From positions 1 through 41,661 of the forward strand of contig JALHPG010000019.1 in NCBI GenBank assembly GCA_022842625.1: DNA of 41,661 nucleotides, in the 5' to 3' direction. The first letter of the stretch is position 1, and each line of letters begins with the position of its first letter. A model generated the notes under the pieces. That model did no database searches and was not told the DNA's origin. It saw only the letters and a program-made list of their open reading frames with translations. Both the position numbers and the translations under genes were made by a program. Shown here piece by piece: positions 27,635-36,309 of the stretch. The DNA is from Bacteroidia bacterium (lineage in GTDB: Bacteria > Bacteroidota > Bacteroidia > B-17B0 > Aurantibacillaceae).

Positions 27635-27839
27635 CTACTTTTCCTTAGTCGAAAAGTAGACAAAAGACAAGGCACGGCAATCTTCCGGCCCGCTCTTAAT
27701 TTTTTTTGAAAATCTATCGAAGTAAAAAATTCTTTACCTCTGATCAAATTGCTATGTAAAGAATTTTGAACGACAAGCGCCTTAGATGATTTTCTTAAAA
27801 AAAAATTAATTCACGCCAACACTTTGCCAGCGCCGTGCC
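27635..27839. repeat. Nested-palindrome intergenic element
   Basis: This gap between two convergent genes is full of inverted repeats. CTACTTTTC/GAAAAGTAG (27635-27643 with 27651-27659) forms a small hairpin. GGCACGGC (27671-27678) pairs with GCCGTGCC (27832-27839). Inside these, a TTAAT-T-run-GAAAATC arm (about 27696-27714) pairs imperfectly with GATTTTCTTAA-A-run-TTAA (about 27788-27811). Innermost, AAAATTCTTTAC (27726-27737) pairs perfectly with GTAAAGAATTTT (27756-27767) around an 18-nt loop. The whole could fold into one long structured hairpin. It looks like a REP/BIME- or MITE-like repeat; copy number in the genome is unknown. It may also terminate both flanking transcripts. Confidence 0.6.
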
Positions 27840-27886
27840 AAAGCCCTCGCGCAGGTGTTTATAACCTAGTAATAAATTTCAAGAGC

Positions 27887-28423
27887 TTACTTATCCTTAT
27901 AAATAACCATGTTTATGCTGCCCTTGGTTGGGCTGGAATTATCGCTTAGCGATACCACAAATGGTTTACGTTGGCCTTCGAAACAATTATAAACCACATA
28001 ACCTTTATCTTCGGTTGGGTTAGGAAGTTTGTTGGCGTAATAATCTTTCAAGTCGCAAAATAAATAGTTTACAAGTTCAAGATCATCGCTATTAATTTGT
28101 AAGCTGATCTCTTCTAAACTATCCTGATCTAAAGTATATTCAATTGAATAATCTGTTTTTTCATCTAACTTATATTCGAAATACAAATGTCCGGGAGATT
28201 TTTCAACAGGGGCAACCTTTTCAACCGTTTTTATCACGTCAGCTTTACTGTTTAAGTTGATGCCTCTAAAAACACCATCTTTAGAGCGGATGATCTCATC
28301 CAATAGCGGATGATACCCTTCAAATACGCGAGGTTTAACTTGTTCCTCTTCCTTTTTTTCCGGTTGACAAGAAACGGAGAAAATAAAAATGGTGAAGACT
28401 AATATTTTATAAAATAATTTCAA
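27887..28423 (-). CDS. Hypothetical lipoprotein
   Basis: A 178-residue protein with a lipoprotein signal (MKLFYKILVFTIFIFSVSC, lipid-acceptor Cys19) followed by a charged spacer (EKKEEEQVK) and a globular domain without a family I recognise. It is an acidic and aromatic mix, with motifs SKDGVFRGINLN and GYVVYNCFEGQRKPFVVSLS. It is expected in the periplasm or outer membrane. The start is TTG at 28423, which fits the lipoprotein signal exactly; a TATCTTTG -7 box lies 20 bp upstream. It is followed by the nested-palindrome element and is probably monocistronic. Confidence 0.75.
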   Translation of the reverse strand: MKLFYKILVFTIFIFSVSCQPEKKEEEQVKPRVFEGYHPLLDEIIRSKDGVFRGINLNSKADVIKTVEKVAPVEKSPGHLYFEYKLDEKTDYSIEYTLDQDSLEEISLQINSDDLELVNYLFCDLKDYYANKLPNPTEDKGYVVYNCFEGQRKPFVVSLSDNSSPTKGSINMVIYKDK

Positions 28424-28442
28424 AAAATTGATTTTAGCTAAA

Positions 28443-28450
28443 CAAAGATA
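28443..28450 (-). promoter_or_regulatory. Candidate -7 element of the lipoprotein gene
   Basis: On the minus strand TATCTTTG, an exact match to TAnnTTTG, 20 bp upstream of the TTG start. This supports the TTG start for the lipoprotein. Confidence 0.5.
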
Positions 28451-28542
28451 ATTAATAATAGAGCCTTAAAAATAAAACCAACGTAAGTAACTAACAACTT
28501 ATTGTTTTTAAACTATGTTAAATACTGTTATGTAAAAAAAGC

Positions 28543-29214
28543 TTACGAGCTTAGTCCCTCTTCCTGCATTGCTACCTCCGGGCGCATTTGCGGGAAGAAC
28601 AACACCTCTTGTATGGCTGCATTGTTAGTTAAAAGCATCGTTAAACGATCAATTCCTATTCCAATACCAGCAGTTGGCGGCATACCATATTCAAGCGCAC
28701 GTAAAAAATCGTGGTCGATGAACATCGCCTCATCATCTCCTCTTTCTTGTAATTTTAATTGCTCTTCAAAACGTTCGCGTTGATCAATAGGATCGTTTAA
28801 CTCGCTATAAGCATTAGCGATTTCTTTTCCGTTTATCATTAACTCAAAACGCTCCACCAAACCTTCGTGTGTACGGTGCTTTTTGGTAAGCGGACTCATC
28901 TCCACCGGATAATCGGTTATAAAAGTTGGTTGAATATAATTTCCTTCACACTTCTCGCCAAAGATCTCATCCACTAATTTTCCTTTTCCGGCGTGTGCTT
29001 CAACATGAATATTTAATTGTTTACACACGTCACGCAATTGCGCTTCGTCCATACCGCTAATATCAAAGCCTGTAAATTCTTTAATGGCTTCATACATTGT
29101 AACACGTTTAAACGGAGCTTTAAAATCTATCTGTTTGTCACCTACTGCAATTTCGGTTTTACCATATAGATCCATAACAATTTTCTCAAGCATTTGCTCG
29201 GTAAAATTCATCAT
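28543..29214 (-). CDS. lysS: Lysyl-tRNA synthetase, C-terminal fragment of a frameshifted lysS
   Basis: The second part (223 codons) of a class II lysyl-tRNA synthetase, with the acidic SELNDPIDQRERFEEQ segment and class II motif 3 (GIGIGIDRLTMLLTN near residue 190), ending close to FFPQMRPE as in intact LysRS. It cannot work alone because motifs 1 and 2 are in the upstream fragment. Its apparent ATG (29212-29214) overlaps the stop of the N-terminal fragment (ATGA), but that ATG encodes the conserved W-M-M-N-F-T-E region inside the normal protein and is unlikely to be a natural start. See the upstream fragment for the break point. Joined, the protein would be about 512 residues, the normal LysRS length. 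Confidence 0.85.
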   Translation of the reverse strand: MMNFTEQMLEKIVMDLYGKTEIAVGDKQIDFKAPFKRVTMYEAIKEFTGFDISGMDEAQLRDVCKQLNIHVEAHAGKGKLVDEIFGEKCEGNYIQPTFITDYPVEMSPLTKKHRTHEGLVERFELMINGKEIANAYSELNDPIDQRERFEEQLKLQERGDDEAMFIDHDFLRALEYGMPPTAGIGIGIDRLTMLLTNNAAIQEVLFFPQMRPEVAMQEEGLSS

Positions 29215-30080
29215 CCAATTGTAATCCTTATAAGCAATATAAACTCTAACACTGTAAATTCAGGGTTGTGCGTTCTATCCATCCCCTCATTTCTAAAATC
29301 TTTTGCAAACTCAAACACACCATCAAAACCACCAACTATTAAACGTTTTAAAAATAATTCGTTGGCGATACGTAAATACAAAGGCATGTTTAACGCGTTG
29401 TGATGCGTAACAAAAGGACGAGCGGTTGCACCGCCTGGAATACTTTGCAGTATGGGGGTTTCAACTTCTAATGCACCGGAGTTAATTAAAGTTTGACGAA
29501 TTGAGTTGATGATTTGAGAACGTTTTTTAAACGTTTCGCGTACTTGCGGGTTGATGATGAGATCAACGTAACGCTGGCGGTATCTGAATTCAGGATCACT
29601 AACTTCATCAAAAGAATTTCCGGACTCGTCGGTTTTAACTATTGGCAAAGGTTTTAAAGCCTTGCTTAACATTTTTAAAGTAGTAACGTGTATAGAGATC
29701 TCTCCTGTTTTTGTAGTGAATACATAACCACTAATGCCAATAATATCACCAATGTCCATTAATTTTTTCCAAACAACATCGTACAATGTTTTATCCTCAC
29801 CTGGGCAAATATCATCTTTACGAATATAAACTTGTATACGACCCGTAGCATCTTGTATCACTGCAAAACAGGCCTTACCCATATCGCGAACGCTCATAAT
29901 TCTGCCTGCGATAGAAATATCTTTATAATTTAATTTATCACGATCGTAGTTATCCTTTATATCTAATGCTGTAACATTTACTTTAAACTCTTCTGCAGGA
30001 TAAGGATCGATCCCTAAGGCTCTTAAATCAACTAATTTTTGTCTTCTTTGTAATTCTTGTTCACTGTGGTGTATCGACAT
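29211..30080 (-). CDS. lysS: Lysyl-tRNA synthetase, N-terminal fragment of a frameshifted lysS
   Basis: The first part (289 codons) of LysRS, the enzyme that charges tRNA-Lys. An OB-fold anticodon-binding domain (about residues 50-155, with IAGRIMSVRDMGKACFAVIQ) is followed by motif 1 (near ETPILQSIPGGATARPF) and motif 2 (FRNEGMDRTHNPEFT). It matches the family until residue 280 (VLEF) and then diverges into nine foreign residues and a stop. In the next frame the expected sequence continues at once (YIAYKDYNWMMNFTE). Inserting one T in the run at 29241-29243 (minus strand GAGTTTAT to GAGTTTTAT) restores the frame. LysRS is essential, so either the consensus has a homopolymer error or another lysS copy exists. 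Confidence 0.88.
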   Translation of the reverse strand: MSIHHSEQELQRRQKLVDLRALGIDPYPAEEFKVNVTALDIKDNYDRDKLNYKDISIAGRIMSVRDMGKACFAVIQDATGRIQVYIRKDDICPGEDKTLYDVVWKKLMDIGDIIGISGYVFTTKTGEISIHVTTLKMLSKALKPLPIVKTDESGNSFDEVSDPEFRYRQRYVDLIINPQVRETFKKRSQIINSIRQTLINSGALEVETPILQSIPGGATARPFVTHHNALNMPLYLRIANELFLKRLIVGGFDGVFEFAKDFRNEGMDRTHNPEFTVLEFILLIRITIG

Positions 30081-30392
30081 ACTTCTTTTATTTTTTGAGT
30101 ACGTAAAAGTACATTTTTATATTATTTCGTAAAGGATAGGTTGTGAGCATAAATAAACACTGCGTTATATAAAAAATCGAATTTTTTGATGGTTTGGAGA
30201 GTTTATTAAGAAGGAAAATCAAAATCTAATAAAATTTAAGTAGCTGATTTACAGTATTTTGTGGATATTATGCGGATTTTAACAGATTTTTTGTTTAATC
30301 TTTTACTTCGTTCGTTAAACGTTTCATACATTTGTTTAAGATTTAGATAAAATCATTAAACAATACTAATTATAACACTTAAAATATACAAC
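30081..30392. other. Intergenic region between divergent lysS and ECF sigma genes
   Basis: An AT-rich non-coding stretch with divergent promoters expected. On the plus strand a TACATTTG -7 box lies at 30327-30334 (listed separately). On the minus strand, facing lysS, a weaker TACTTTTA-like element lies about 25 bp before the ATG. No RNA gene or further protein frame recognised. Confidence 0.5.
30327..30334 (+). promoter_or_regulatory. Candidate -7 element of the ECF sigma gene
   Basis: TACATTTG matches TAnnTTTG and lies 58 bp before the ATG at 30393. No TTG is seen at the usual spacing. Confidence 0.5.
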
Positions 30393-30899
30393 ATGACAGC
30401 AATAGAATTTAACACCAGAATAATGAACGAGAAAAGTTCGTTAAAAAACTTTGCCTTAAGTTTAACACGTAATAATGATGATGCCTTGGATCTTTTACAA
30501 GACACTTATGTAAAAGCTATTTCGTACCGTACAAAATTTGAAGACAGTACAAATTTAAAGGCATGGTTGTTTACCATCATGAAAAACACATTTATTAATG
30601 CTTACCGCAGAAATGTAAAAACAAGAGCTTTAATAGTTAAAGGAGATGATATAGCATTAAACCGTGCGTTTAAACAAAACAGTTACGATCATAGCGAAAG
30701 CAGATTGAATGCAAAGGAGATCATTACACATATTGAAAAATTAGAAGATGATTATAAAGTACCGTTTACGCGTTATTATAATGGCTATAAATATGAAGAA
30801 ATTGCGCAGGAATTAAAATTACCATTAGGCACCGTTAAAAGCAGAATATTTATTGCCCGCAAAACATTAATGGAAGCATTAAAACATTACAGAAATTAA
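30393..30899 (+). CDS. ECF-type RNA polymerase sigma factor
   Basis: A sigma-70 family factor of the extracytoplasmic-function class, 168 residues. Sigma region 2 (about 13-80) has the LLQDTYVKAI and NLKAWLFTIMKNTFINAYRR signatures used for core binding and -10 melting. Region 4 (about 110-165) has the helix-turn-helix YEEIAQELKLPLGTVKSRIF. There is no region 3 or 1.1. No anti-sigma gene is beside it, unlike FecI- or RpoE-type systems, so this is one of the stand-alone ECFs common in Bacteroidota. Its target genes are unknown. A terminator separates it from the photolyase gene. Confidence 0.92.
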   Translation: MTAIEFNTRIMNEKSSLKNFALSLTRNNDDALDLLQDTYVKAISYRTKFEDSTNLKAWLFTIMKNTFINAYRRNVKTRALIVKGDDIALNRAFKQNSYDHSESRLNAKEIITHIEKLEDDYKVPFTRYYNGYKYEEIAQELKLPLGTVKSRIFIARKTLMEALKHYRN

Positions 30900-30928
30900 T
30901 ACAATAATTAAATTTACTTTGCTAGAAT

Positions 30929-30957
30929 AAAACCCTTCAATTAAAGAAGGGTTTTTT
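30929..30957 (+). terminator. Rho-independent terminator, or leader hairpin of the photolyase gene
   Basis: A perfect 10-bp stem (AAAACCCTTC at 30929-30938, GAAGGGTTTT at 30946-30955) with a T tract, ending five bases before the photolyase ATG. It ends the sigma-factor transcript. A TTACTTTG element at 30913-30920 could start transcription just before it, so in that transcript the same hairpin would form the 5' leader. Confidence 0.85.
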
Positions 30958-30961
30958 AATT

Positions 30962-32287
30962 ATGGATGAACTAACTATTTTTTGGTTTAGAAGAGACCTG
31001 CGTCTGCAGGATAACGCAGGCCTTTATTACGCGTTGCGTGAAAACTCAAATGTATTACCAATTTTTATTTTTGATAAAACAATTTTAAACCAGTTAGAAG
31101 ATAAATATGACCGACGCATTGATTTTATTCACCAGGCAATAGGCTCCATTCATGAAGAATTAACCAAAATAGATTCTTCACTTCACACATTTTACGACAC
31201 GCCTTTGCAGGTTTTTAAAAAACTAATAAAGGATCATAAACTAAAGAACGTTTATACCAACCACGATTATGAACCCTATGCGAATGAACGTGATGAAGAA
31301 ATAAAACATTTGTTAGAAGAAAATGGTATTGAATTTAAATCCTACAAAGACCAATGCGTTTTCGAAAAAGATGAAGTAACAAAAGATGACGGAAAACCCT
31401 ACACCGTATTTACACCTTACAGCAACAAATGGAAAAAAAAATTAACCGCTTACTATTATAAAGCTTACCCTACAAAAAAATATTTTAAAAACTTTTCTAA
31501 AATAAAAGGTCCAAAAATACCCGAACTAAAAAGCATGGGCTTTAAAAAAACAGATATTGTTTTAAATAATAAAATAACGGTTAGCAACTTGTTACTTCAA
31601 AAATATAAGGAGCAGAGAGATTTTCCGGCAATTGAAGGCACGAGTAAACTCAGTATTTACCTGCGTTTTGGAGTGATTAGTATAAGAAGTTTGGTTCAAA
31701 AAAGTTTACCGCAAAGCGAAACCTGGTTAAACGAATTAATTTGGCGCGATTTTTATATGATGATCCTTTGGCACTTTCCACATGTCGCAAAAAATTCATT
31801 CAAAAAACAATACGATGCAATACCCTGGAGCAACAACGAAGAGAACTTTAATAAATGGTGTGAGGGCAATACCGGTTTCCCGATAGTTGATGCTGGCATG
31901 CGAGAGTTAAACGCTACAGGTTTTATGCACAACCGTGTTAGAATGATCGTAAGCAGTTTTTTAATCAAAGATCTTTTAATTGATTGGCGATGGGGCGAAG
32001 CCTACTTTGCACAAAAACTAAATGATTTTGACCTCAGCGCCAATAACGGTGGCTGGCAGTGGGCAGCAGGTAGCGGTTGCGATGCCGCACCTTATTTTAG
32101 AGTATTTAATCCAAACGAACAACAAAAAAAATTCGATCCAAAATTTGACTACATAAAAAAATGGATCCCTGAATTTGGCACATCAAAATATGCTTTACCA
32201 ATTGTTGATCACGCAAAAGCAAGACTAACGGTTATAGCCCTTTACAAAAAAGTACTTACAGAAAATAAACAAATGGAAATGTTTTAA
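30962..32287 (+). CDS. phrB: Deoxyribodipyrimidine photolyase (class I CPD type)
   Basis: A flavoenzyme that repairs UV-induced cyclobutane pyrimidine dimers with blue light. It is 441 residues. The N-terminal antenna domain (1-130) begins with IFWFRRDLRLQDNAGLYYAL. The C-terminal FAD domain has the conserved WLNELIWRDFYMMILWHFP, GFPIVDAGMRELNATGFMHN, RMIVSSFLIKDLLIDWRWGE and ANNGGWQWAAGSGCDAAPYF. These are typical of CPD photolyases rather than of cryptochromes. The ATG lies five bases after a strong hairpin. It converges on the desaturase gene with 7 bp between. Flanking by an ECF sigma gene is suggestive of stress regulation but not proven. Confidence 0.93.
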   Translation: MDELTIFWFRRDLRLQDNAGLYYALRENSNVLPIFIFDKTILNQLEDKYDRRIDFIHQAIGSIHEELTKIDSSLHTFYDTPLQVFKKLIKDHKLKNVYTNHDYEPYANERDEEIKHLLEENGIEFKSYKDQCVFEKDEVTKDDGKPYTVFTPYSNKWKKKLTAYYYKAYPTKKYFKNFSKIKGPKIPELKSMGFKKTDIVLNNKITVSNLLLQKYKEQRDFPAIEGTSKLSIYLRFGVISIRSLVQKSLPQSETWLNELIWRDFYMMILWHFPHVAKNSFKKQYDAIPWSNNEENFNKWCEGNTGFPIVDAGMRELNATGFMHNRVRMIVSSFLIKDLLIDWRWGEAYFAQKLNDFDLSANNGGWQWAAGSGCDAAPYFRVFNPNEQQKKFDPKFDYIKKWIPEFGTSKYALPIVDHAKARLTVIALYKKVLTENKQMEMF

Positions 32288-32294
32288 GGAAAAA

Positions 32295-33020
32295 TTATCG
32301 CACCAATTTTATTATGTGCAATTTATCCATCACCCATATGATAGGGTAAGTTGGATCTACTTCCCACCACTTAGCAGCAAAGTTAGGCTTTGCGCCGGCT
32401 TGATGGTGATTGTTTTGAAATAACTCACCCATCAATAAAAAATCAATAAAAAGTGTGTTACGTGATTTGTCAGGACAATCAAAATTACGGTAACCGTATT
32501 TATGTCCTGCCCAATTTACAATAGCCCCTTGAATTGGTCCAATAAAAAAATGAATGGGTAATAATAAGAACATCCACCAATGTGTTGCAAAGGCAACGTA
32601 AAATGCAAAATATGCAACACCAAATGCAATACGTGTGATCCAGTTATCAGCAATTTTATCGATCACAGGATATTCAGGAAAATTACGATCAAATTTTTCT
32701 TCAACAACAACACGTTTGTTTAATACATCATTATAGATCTGACGTGTATGCATCATCATGTGGTATGCATCTTTAAAAAAATGAGGTGTGTGAGGATCTT
32801 TCTCTGTATCGCTATAGGCATGGTGCATTCTATGCAAAATTGCATATGCGCGCGCATTCAAGTAAGATGAACCTTGAGCAACCCAGGCAAAAATGTAAAA
32901 GAATTTTTCCCAGAATTTATTCATCGTAAACATTTTGTGTGCAGAATAACGATGTAAAAAAAACGTTTGACCAAAAAGAGAAAGGTACCAGTGCAGAATT
33001 AAAAATATTAAAATTATCAT
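32295..33020 (-). CDS. Acyl-CoA / fatty-acid desaturase (delta-9 type)
   Basis: A membrane di-iron desaturase that inserts a double bond into saturated acyl chains. It is 241 residues with the three histidine boxes: HRYSAH (23-28), HRMHH (63-67) and NNHH (203-206). These match the stearoyl-CoA desaturase-like group rather than delta-12/15 enzymes. Several hydrophobic segments lie between boxes two and three. It is shorter than most (300 or more residues); the N-terminus begins with a single membrane segment immediately before box one, so the first helices of larger relatives are missing. It controls membrane fluidity, together with the many lipid genes in this organism. Convergent with phrB. 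Confidence 0.88.
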   Translation of the reverse strand: MIILIFLILHWYLSLFGQTFFLHRYSAHKMFTMNKFWEKFFYIFAWVAQGSSYLNARAYAILHRMHHAYSDTEKDPHTPHFFKDAYHMMMHTRQIYNDVLNKRVVVEEKFDRNFPEYPVIDKIADNWITRIAFGVAYFAFYVAFATHWWMFLLLPIHFFIGPIQGAIVNWAGHKYGYRNFDCPDKSRNTLFIDFLLMGELFQNNHHQAGAKPNFAAKWWEVDPTYPIIWVMDKLHIIKLVR

Positions 33021-33156
33021 GTATTAATGTGTGTTAGTATGGTGTACAATATCAGTATATATTTCCAATAATTTAGTTAAAGCCTAACTGATTCTAATCA
33101 TAAACAGTTAATACCCTTAATTGTTTCGTGTTTTGATCAAATAACGTTAAGAAAAC

Positions 33157-33187
33157 AAAAACCCTTTACTTGGTGTAAAGGGTTTTT
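33157..33187 (-). terminator. Terminator of the ATP synthase operon
   Basis: A perfect 13-bp inverted repeat (AAAAACCCTTTAC at 33157-33169 and GTAAAGGGTTTTT at 33175-33187) with a 5-nt loop lies 19 bp after the atpG stop. On the minus strand it ends in a T run. Confidence 0.93.
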
Positions 33188-33206
33188 AATAATTCTTATT
33201 TATTTT

Positions 33207-34088
33207 TTATCCATTTAAAGCTTCAGCTCCACCAACGATCTCTAAGATCTCTTTGGTAATGGCGGCCTGACGGGCTTTATTATAAGTGATCTTTAATTCT
33301 TTTTGCATAGCTTGTGCGTTATCTGTTGCCTTGTGCATTGCTGTCATACGTGCACCGTGCTCACTAGCTACCGAATCTAACATCGCTTTAAAAAATTGTG
33401 TTTTAACAGAGCGTGGTATTAATTCGTTAATAATATTTTCTTGATCTGGTTCAAAAATATAATCTGCCTTAGCTGAAGATGAGCTTTCAGATTTAGTAGC
33501 TACCAAAGGCAATAATTGTTCTTCGGTAGCAACTTGTACAGCTGCATTTTTAAATTGATTGTAAACTAAAACCACTTTATCAAATTGCTTATTTAAAAAA
33601 GAATCCATTATCTTTTCTGCAGCAACTGAAGTTTTAGCAAAGTTTAATTTTTCAAACAGATCACTTGTATGACCCGGCAAATCTGTTCCGTGAGCATTAT
33701 AAACAGTGTGTTTAAAAGCATCCTGAACTTTTTTACCGATAGCTAAAACAGTAATGTTGTAACCGGCATAATCATTCTTAATTAGCTGATTTGTTTTTTT
33801 AATGATATTAGAATTAAATGCTCCTGCCAAACCTCTGTTCGAAGAAATAGGAATAATCAATAAATTTTTTCCACCGGTATTACGAGCATAAACGTTTTCG
33901 CTTGCATCAACACTTGCGCTAACATTTTCCAAAAGTTCTTTTAACTTATTTGCATAAGGACGAATTTGGGTAATAGCATCCTGCGCACGCTTTAATTTAG
34001 CAGCACTTACCATTTTCATGGCGCTGGTAATTTGCATGGTTGAACCAACCGATACTATTCTATTTCTGACTTCCTTTAAACTAGGCAT
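33207..34088 (-). CDS. atpG: ATP synthase gamma subunit
   Basis: Central rotating shaft of F1, transmitting c-ring rotation to the catalytic sites. It is 293 residues. The N-terminal helix is MPSLKEVRNRIVSVGSTMQI followed by TSAMKMVSAAKLKRAQ, and the C-terminal helix contains SEHGARMTAMHKATDNAQ, both diagnostic. Last gene of the operon, 67 bp after atpA, and followed by a strong terminator. atpD and atpC do not follow, as is common in Bacteroidota where they form a separate locus. Confidence 0.97.
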   Translation of the reverse strand: MPSLKEVRNRIVSVGSTMQITSAMKMVSAAKLKRAQDAITQIRPYANKLKELLENVSASVDASENVYARNTGGKNLLIIPISSNRGLAGAFNSNIIKKTNQLIKNDYAGYNITVLAIGKKVQDAFKHTVYNAHGTDLPGHTSDLFEKLNFAKTSVAAEKIMDSFLNKQFDKVVLVYNQFKNAAVQVATEEQLLPLVATKSESSSSAKADYIFEPDQENIINELIPRSVKTQFFKAMLDSVASEHGARMTAMHKATDNAQAMQKELKITYNKARQAAITKEILEIVGGAEALNG

Positions 34089-34155
34089 TTTTACAAAATT
34101 TTAAATGTTGAATTTTAAATACTAAATGATCTAAAATCTACAATTTAACATCTAT

Positions 34156-35733
34156 TTAGTTATACTTTGCTGTTAATTCTTTTGCGCAAGCTTCTAAAGT
34201 ATTTGTGATCTCATCGGTGTATTTTCCGGCTTTAAGATCGTTTAATACATTTTTATGTTTGCGCTCTAAAGTATCTAAATAATCTTTTTCAAATTCACGA
34301 ACTTTATTTACAGGAACTGTTCTTAATAAATTTTTAGTACCTAAATAAATAATAGCAATTTGTTGCTCAACACGGAATGGTGAGAACTGACCTTGCTTTA
34401 ATATTTCGGTGTTACGTGAACCTTTATCTAATACCGATTTTGTTGCAGCATCCAAATCAGAACCGAATTTAGAGAACGCCTCTAACTCACGGAATTGTGC
34501 CTGATCTAATTTTAAAGTACCGGCAACTTTTTTCATTGATTTAATTTGAGCATTACCTCCAACACGTGATACAGAAATACCTACGTTAATTGCCGGACGA
34601 ATACCTGAGTTAAATAAATTTGACTCTAAGAAAATTTGTCCGTCGGTAATAGAAATTACGTTTGTTGGAATGTATGCAGAAACGTCACCCGCTTGAGTTT
34701 CAATAATTGGTAAAGCAGTTAATGAACCACCACCTTTTACTAAATGCTTAATAGATGCAGGAAGATCGTTCATGCTTTGAGCAATTGCATCATTCGCATT
34801 GATCTTAGCAGCACGCTCAAGTAATCTACTGTGTAAGTAAAACACGTCACCAGGATATGCTTCACGTCCCGGTGGACGACGCAATAATAATGAAACCTCA
34901 CGGTAAGCAACAGCTTGTTTAGAAAGGTCATCAAACACGATCAAAGCCGGACGACCGGTATCTCTGAAAAATTCACCAATTGCAGCACCTGCAAATGGAG
35001 CGTAAAATTGTAATGGCGATGGATCTGCGGCACTAGCAGCAACAATTACTGTGTAAGGCATTGCACCATTCTCTTCAAGAACACGCACCACGTTTGCAAC
35101 AGTAGAAGCTTTTTGTCCAATTGCTACATATATACAGAACACAGGTTTTCCTGCTTCGTAAAATTCTTTTTGGTTAATGATCGTATCAATACAAACCGCA
35201 GTTTTACCAATTTGACGATCACCAATAACTAACTCACGCTGACCACGTCCAATTGGGATCATCGCATCGATAGCTTTGATACCTGTTTGTAATGGCTCAG
35301 TAACCGGTTGACGGTAAATAACACCAGGAGCTTTACGCTCTAATGGCATTTCGTAAGTAACGCCTGTAATAGGACCTTTTCCATCAATTGGATTTCCTAA
35401 AGTATCAACAACACGGCCTAACATTCCTTCTCCTACTTTTAGAGAGGCGATACGACCAGTACGCTTAACAGGACTGCCTTCGCTAATTCCCGCACTTGGC
35501 CCTAATAATACGGCACCAACGTTATCTTCTTCAAGATTTAATACAATTGCTTGTAATCCTGTTTCAAATTCAATTAACTCACCAGATTGAACTTTAGATA
35601 AACCATAAATACGAGCAATACCATCACCCACTTGTAATACAGTTCCTACTTCTTCTAATTCAGCTTCGCTTTTAAAGCCGCTTAATTGTTGTCTTAAAAT
35701 TGCAGATACTTCTGCCGGTTTTATTTCAGCCAT
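34156..35733 (-). CDS. atpA: ATP synthase alpha subunit
   Basis: Non-catalytic nucleotide-binding subunit of the F1 hexamer, 525 residues. It shows the P-loop GDRQIGKT at 171-178, [20 protein letters not shown] and the family signature [17 protein letters not shown]. The N-terminal beta-barrel domain ([20 protein letters not shown]) and C-terminal helical domain are complete. It starts 19 bp after atpH. Length and order are as expected, with nothing unusual seen. Confidence 0.98.
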   Translation of the reverse strand: MAEIKPAEVSAILRQQLSGFKSEAELEEVGTVLQVGDGIARIYGLSKVQSGELIEFETGLQAIVLNLEEDNVGAVLLGPSAGISEGSPVKRTGRIASLKVGEGMLGRVVDTLGNPIDGKGPITGVTYEMPLERKAPGVIYRQPVTEPLQTGIKAIDAMIPIGRGQRELVIGDRQIGKTAVCIDTIINQKEFYEAGKPVFCIYVAIGQKASTVANVVRVLEENGAMPYTVIVAASAADPSPLQFYAPFAGAAIGEFFRDTGRPALIVFDDLSKQAVAYREVSLLLRRPPGREAYPGDVFYLHSRLLERAAKINANDAIAQSMNDLPASIKHLVKGGGSLTALPIIETQAGDVSAYIPTNVISITDGQIFLESNLFNSGIRPAINVGISVSRVGGNAQIKSMKKVAGTLKLDQAQFRELEAFSKFGSDLDAATKSVLDKGSRNTEILKQGQFSPFRVEQQIAIIYLGTKNLLRTVPVNKVREFEKDYLDTLERKHKNVLNDLKAGKYTDEITNTLEACAKELTAKYN

Positions 35734-35752
35734 TTTATTTGGAATTCAATTA

Positions 35753-36307
35753 TTAATTATTGCTAGGTATATATTTATTACTTAATAAATTCTTTCTTAG
35801 ATCATTTAGTTTGCGCTTTACACTTTGGTCTAATTGCTTATCACTAATAGATAAAACAAATCCACCTAAAATTTCAGCATCAACTTTTTCAACCAACTCA
35901 ACTTCTCCCGCACCTGCAGATTGTTTTACAATTTCTAACACACGGCTTTTTAAATTAGAATCTAAACCGGTTGCTGTTGTAATAACCGCAGTGGTAATGT
36001 GTTTTGTAGTTTTAAACTGCTCATCGTAAGCTACAGCTATCTCAGGAATGTAAGATTCGCGGCGTTTTTTTGATAATAAGGTTAAAAATGATAATGATAG
36101 TTTTGAGATCTTCCCGCCAAAAACAGCATTAAGAACTTCAACTTTTTTATCCGTTTTAACGATAGGGCTATTTAGTAAAACAACAAAATCGTGATTTTCA
36201 TCACAAACCTGTTTTACAGTTTTCATGTCTTTTCTGGTTTCCTCTAACTGTTTGTGTTCAACAGAAAGATCGATCAGAGACTTTGCATATCTTGAGGCAA
36301 CTATCAT
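35753..36307 (-). CDS. atpH: ATP synthase delta subunit
   Basis: Peripheral stalk subunit linking the b dimer to the top of F1. It is 184 residues with the family start ASRYAKSLIDLSVEHKQLEE and the C-terminal signature VEKVDAEILGGFVLSISDKQ, where GGF-L-I-DK-D is the delta/OSCP hallmark. It begins 2 bp after atpF, so it is likely translated from the same coupled stretch. Confidence 0.95.
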   Translation of the reverse strand: MIVASRYAKSLIDLSVEHKQLEETRKDMKTVKQVCDENHDFVVLLNSPIVKTDKKVEVLNAVFGGKISKLSLSFLTLLSKKRRESYIPEIAVAYDEQFKTTKHITTAVITTATGLDSNLKSRVLEIVKQSAGAGEVELVEKVDAEILGGFVLSISDKQLDQSVKRKLNDLRKNLLSNKYIPSNN

Positions 36308-36309
36308 TC

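Noticed and set aside
29211..29214. ATGA overlap suggesting two natural half-LysRS genes
   Set aside because: The ATG lies inside the conserved core motif of LysRS and a one-base repair rebuilds the full protein, so a frameshift is the simpler reading.
30393..32287. ECF sigma and photolyase as one light-stress operon
   Set aside because: A strong terminator lies between them; co-regulation is possible but nothing in the sequence shows it.
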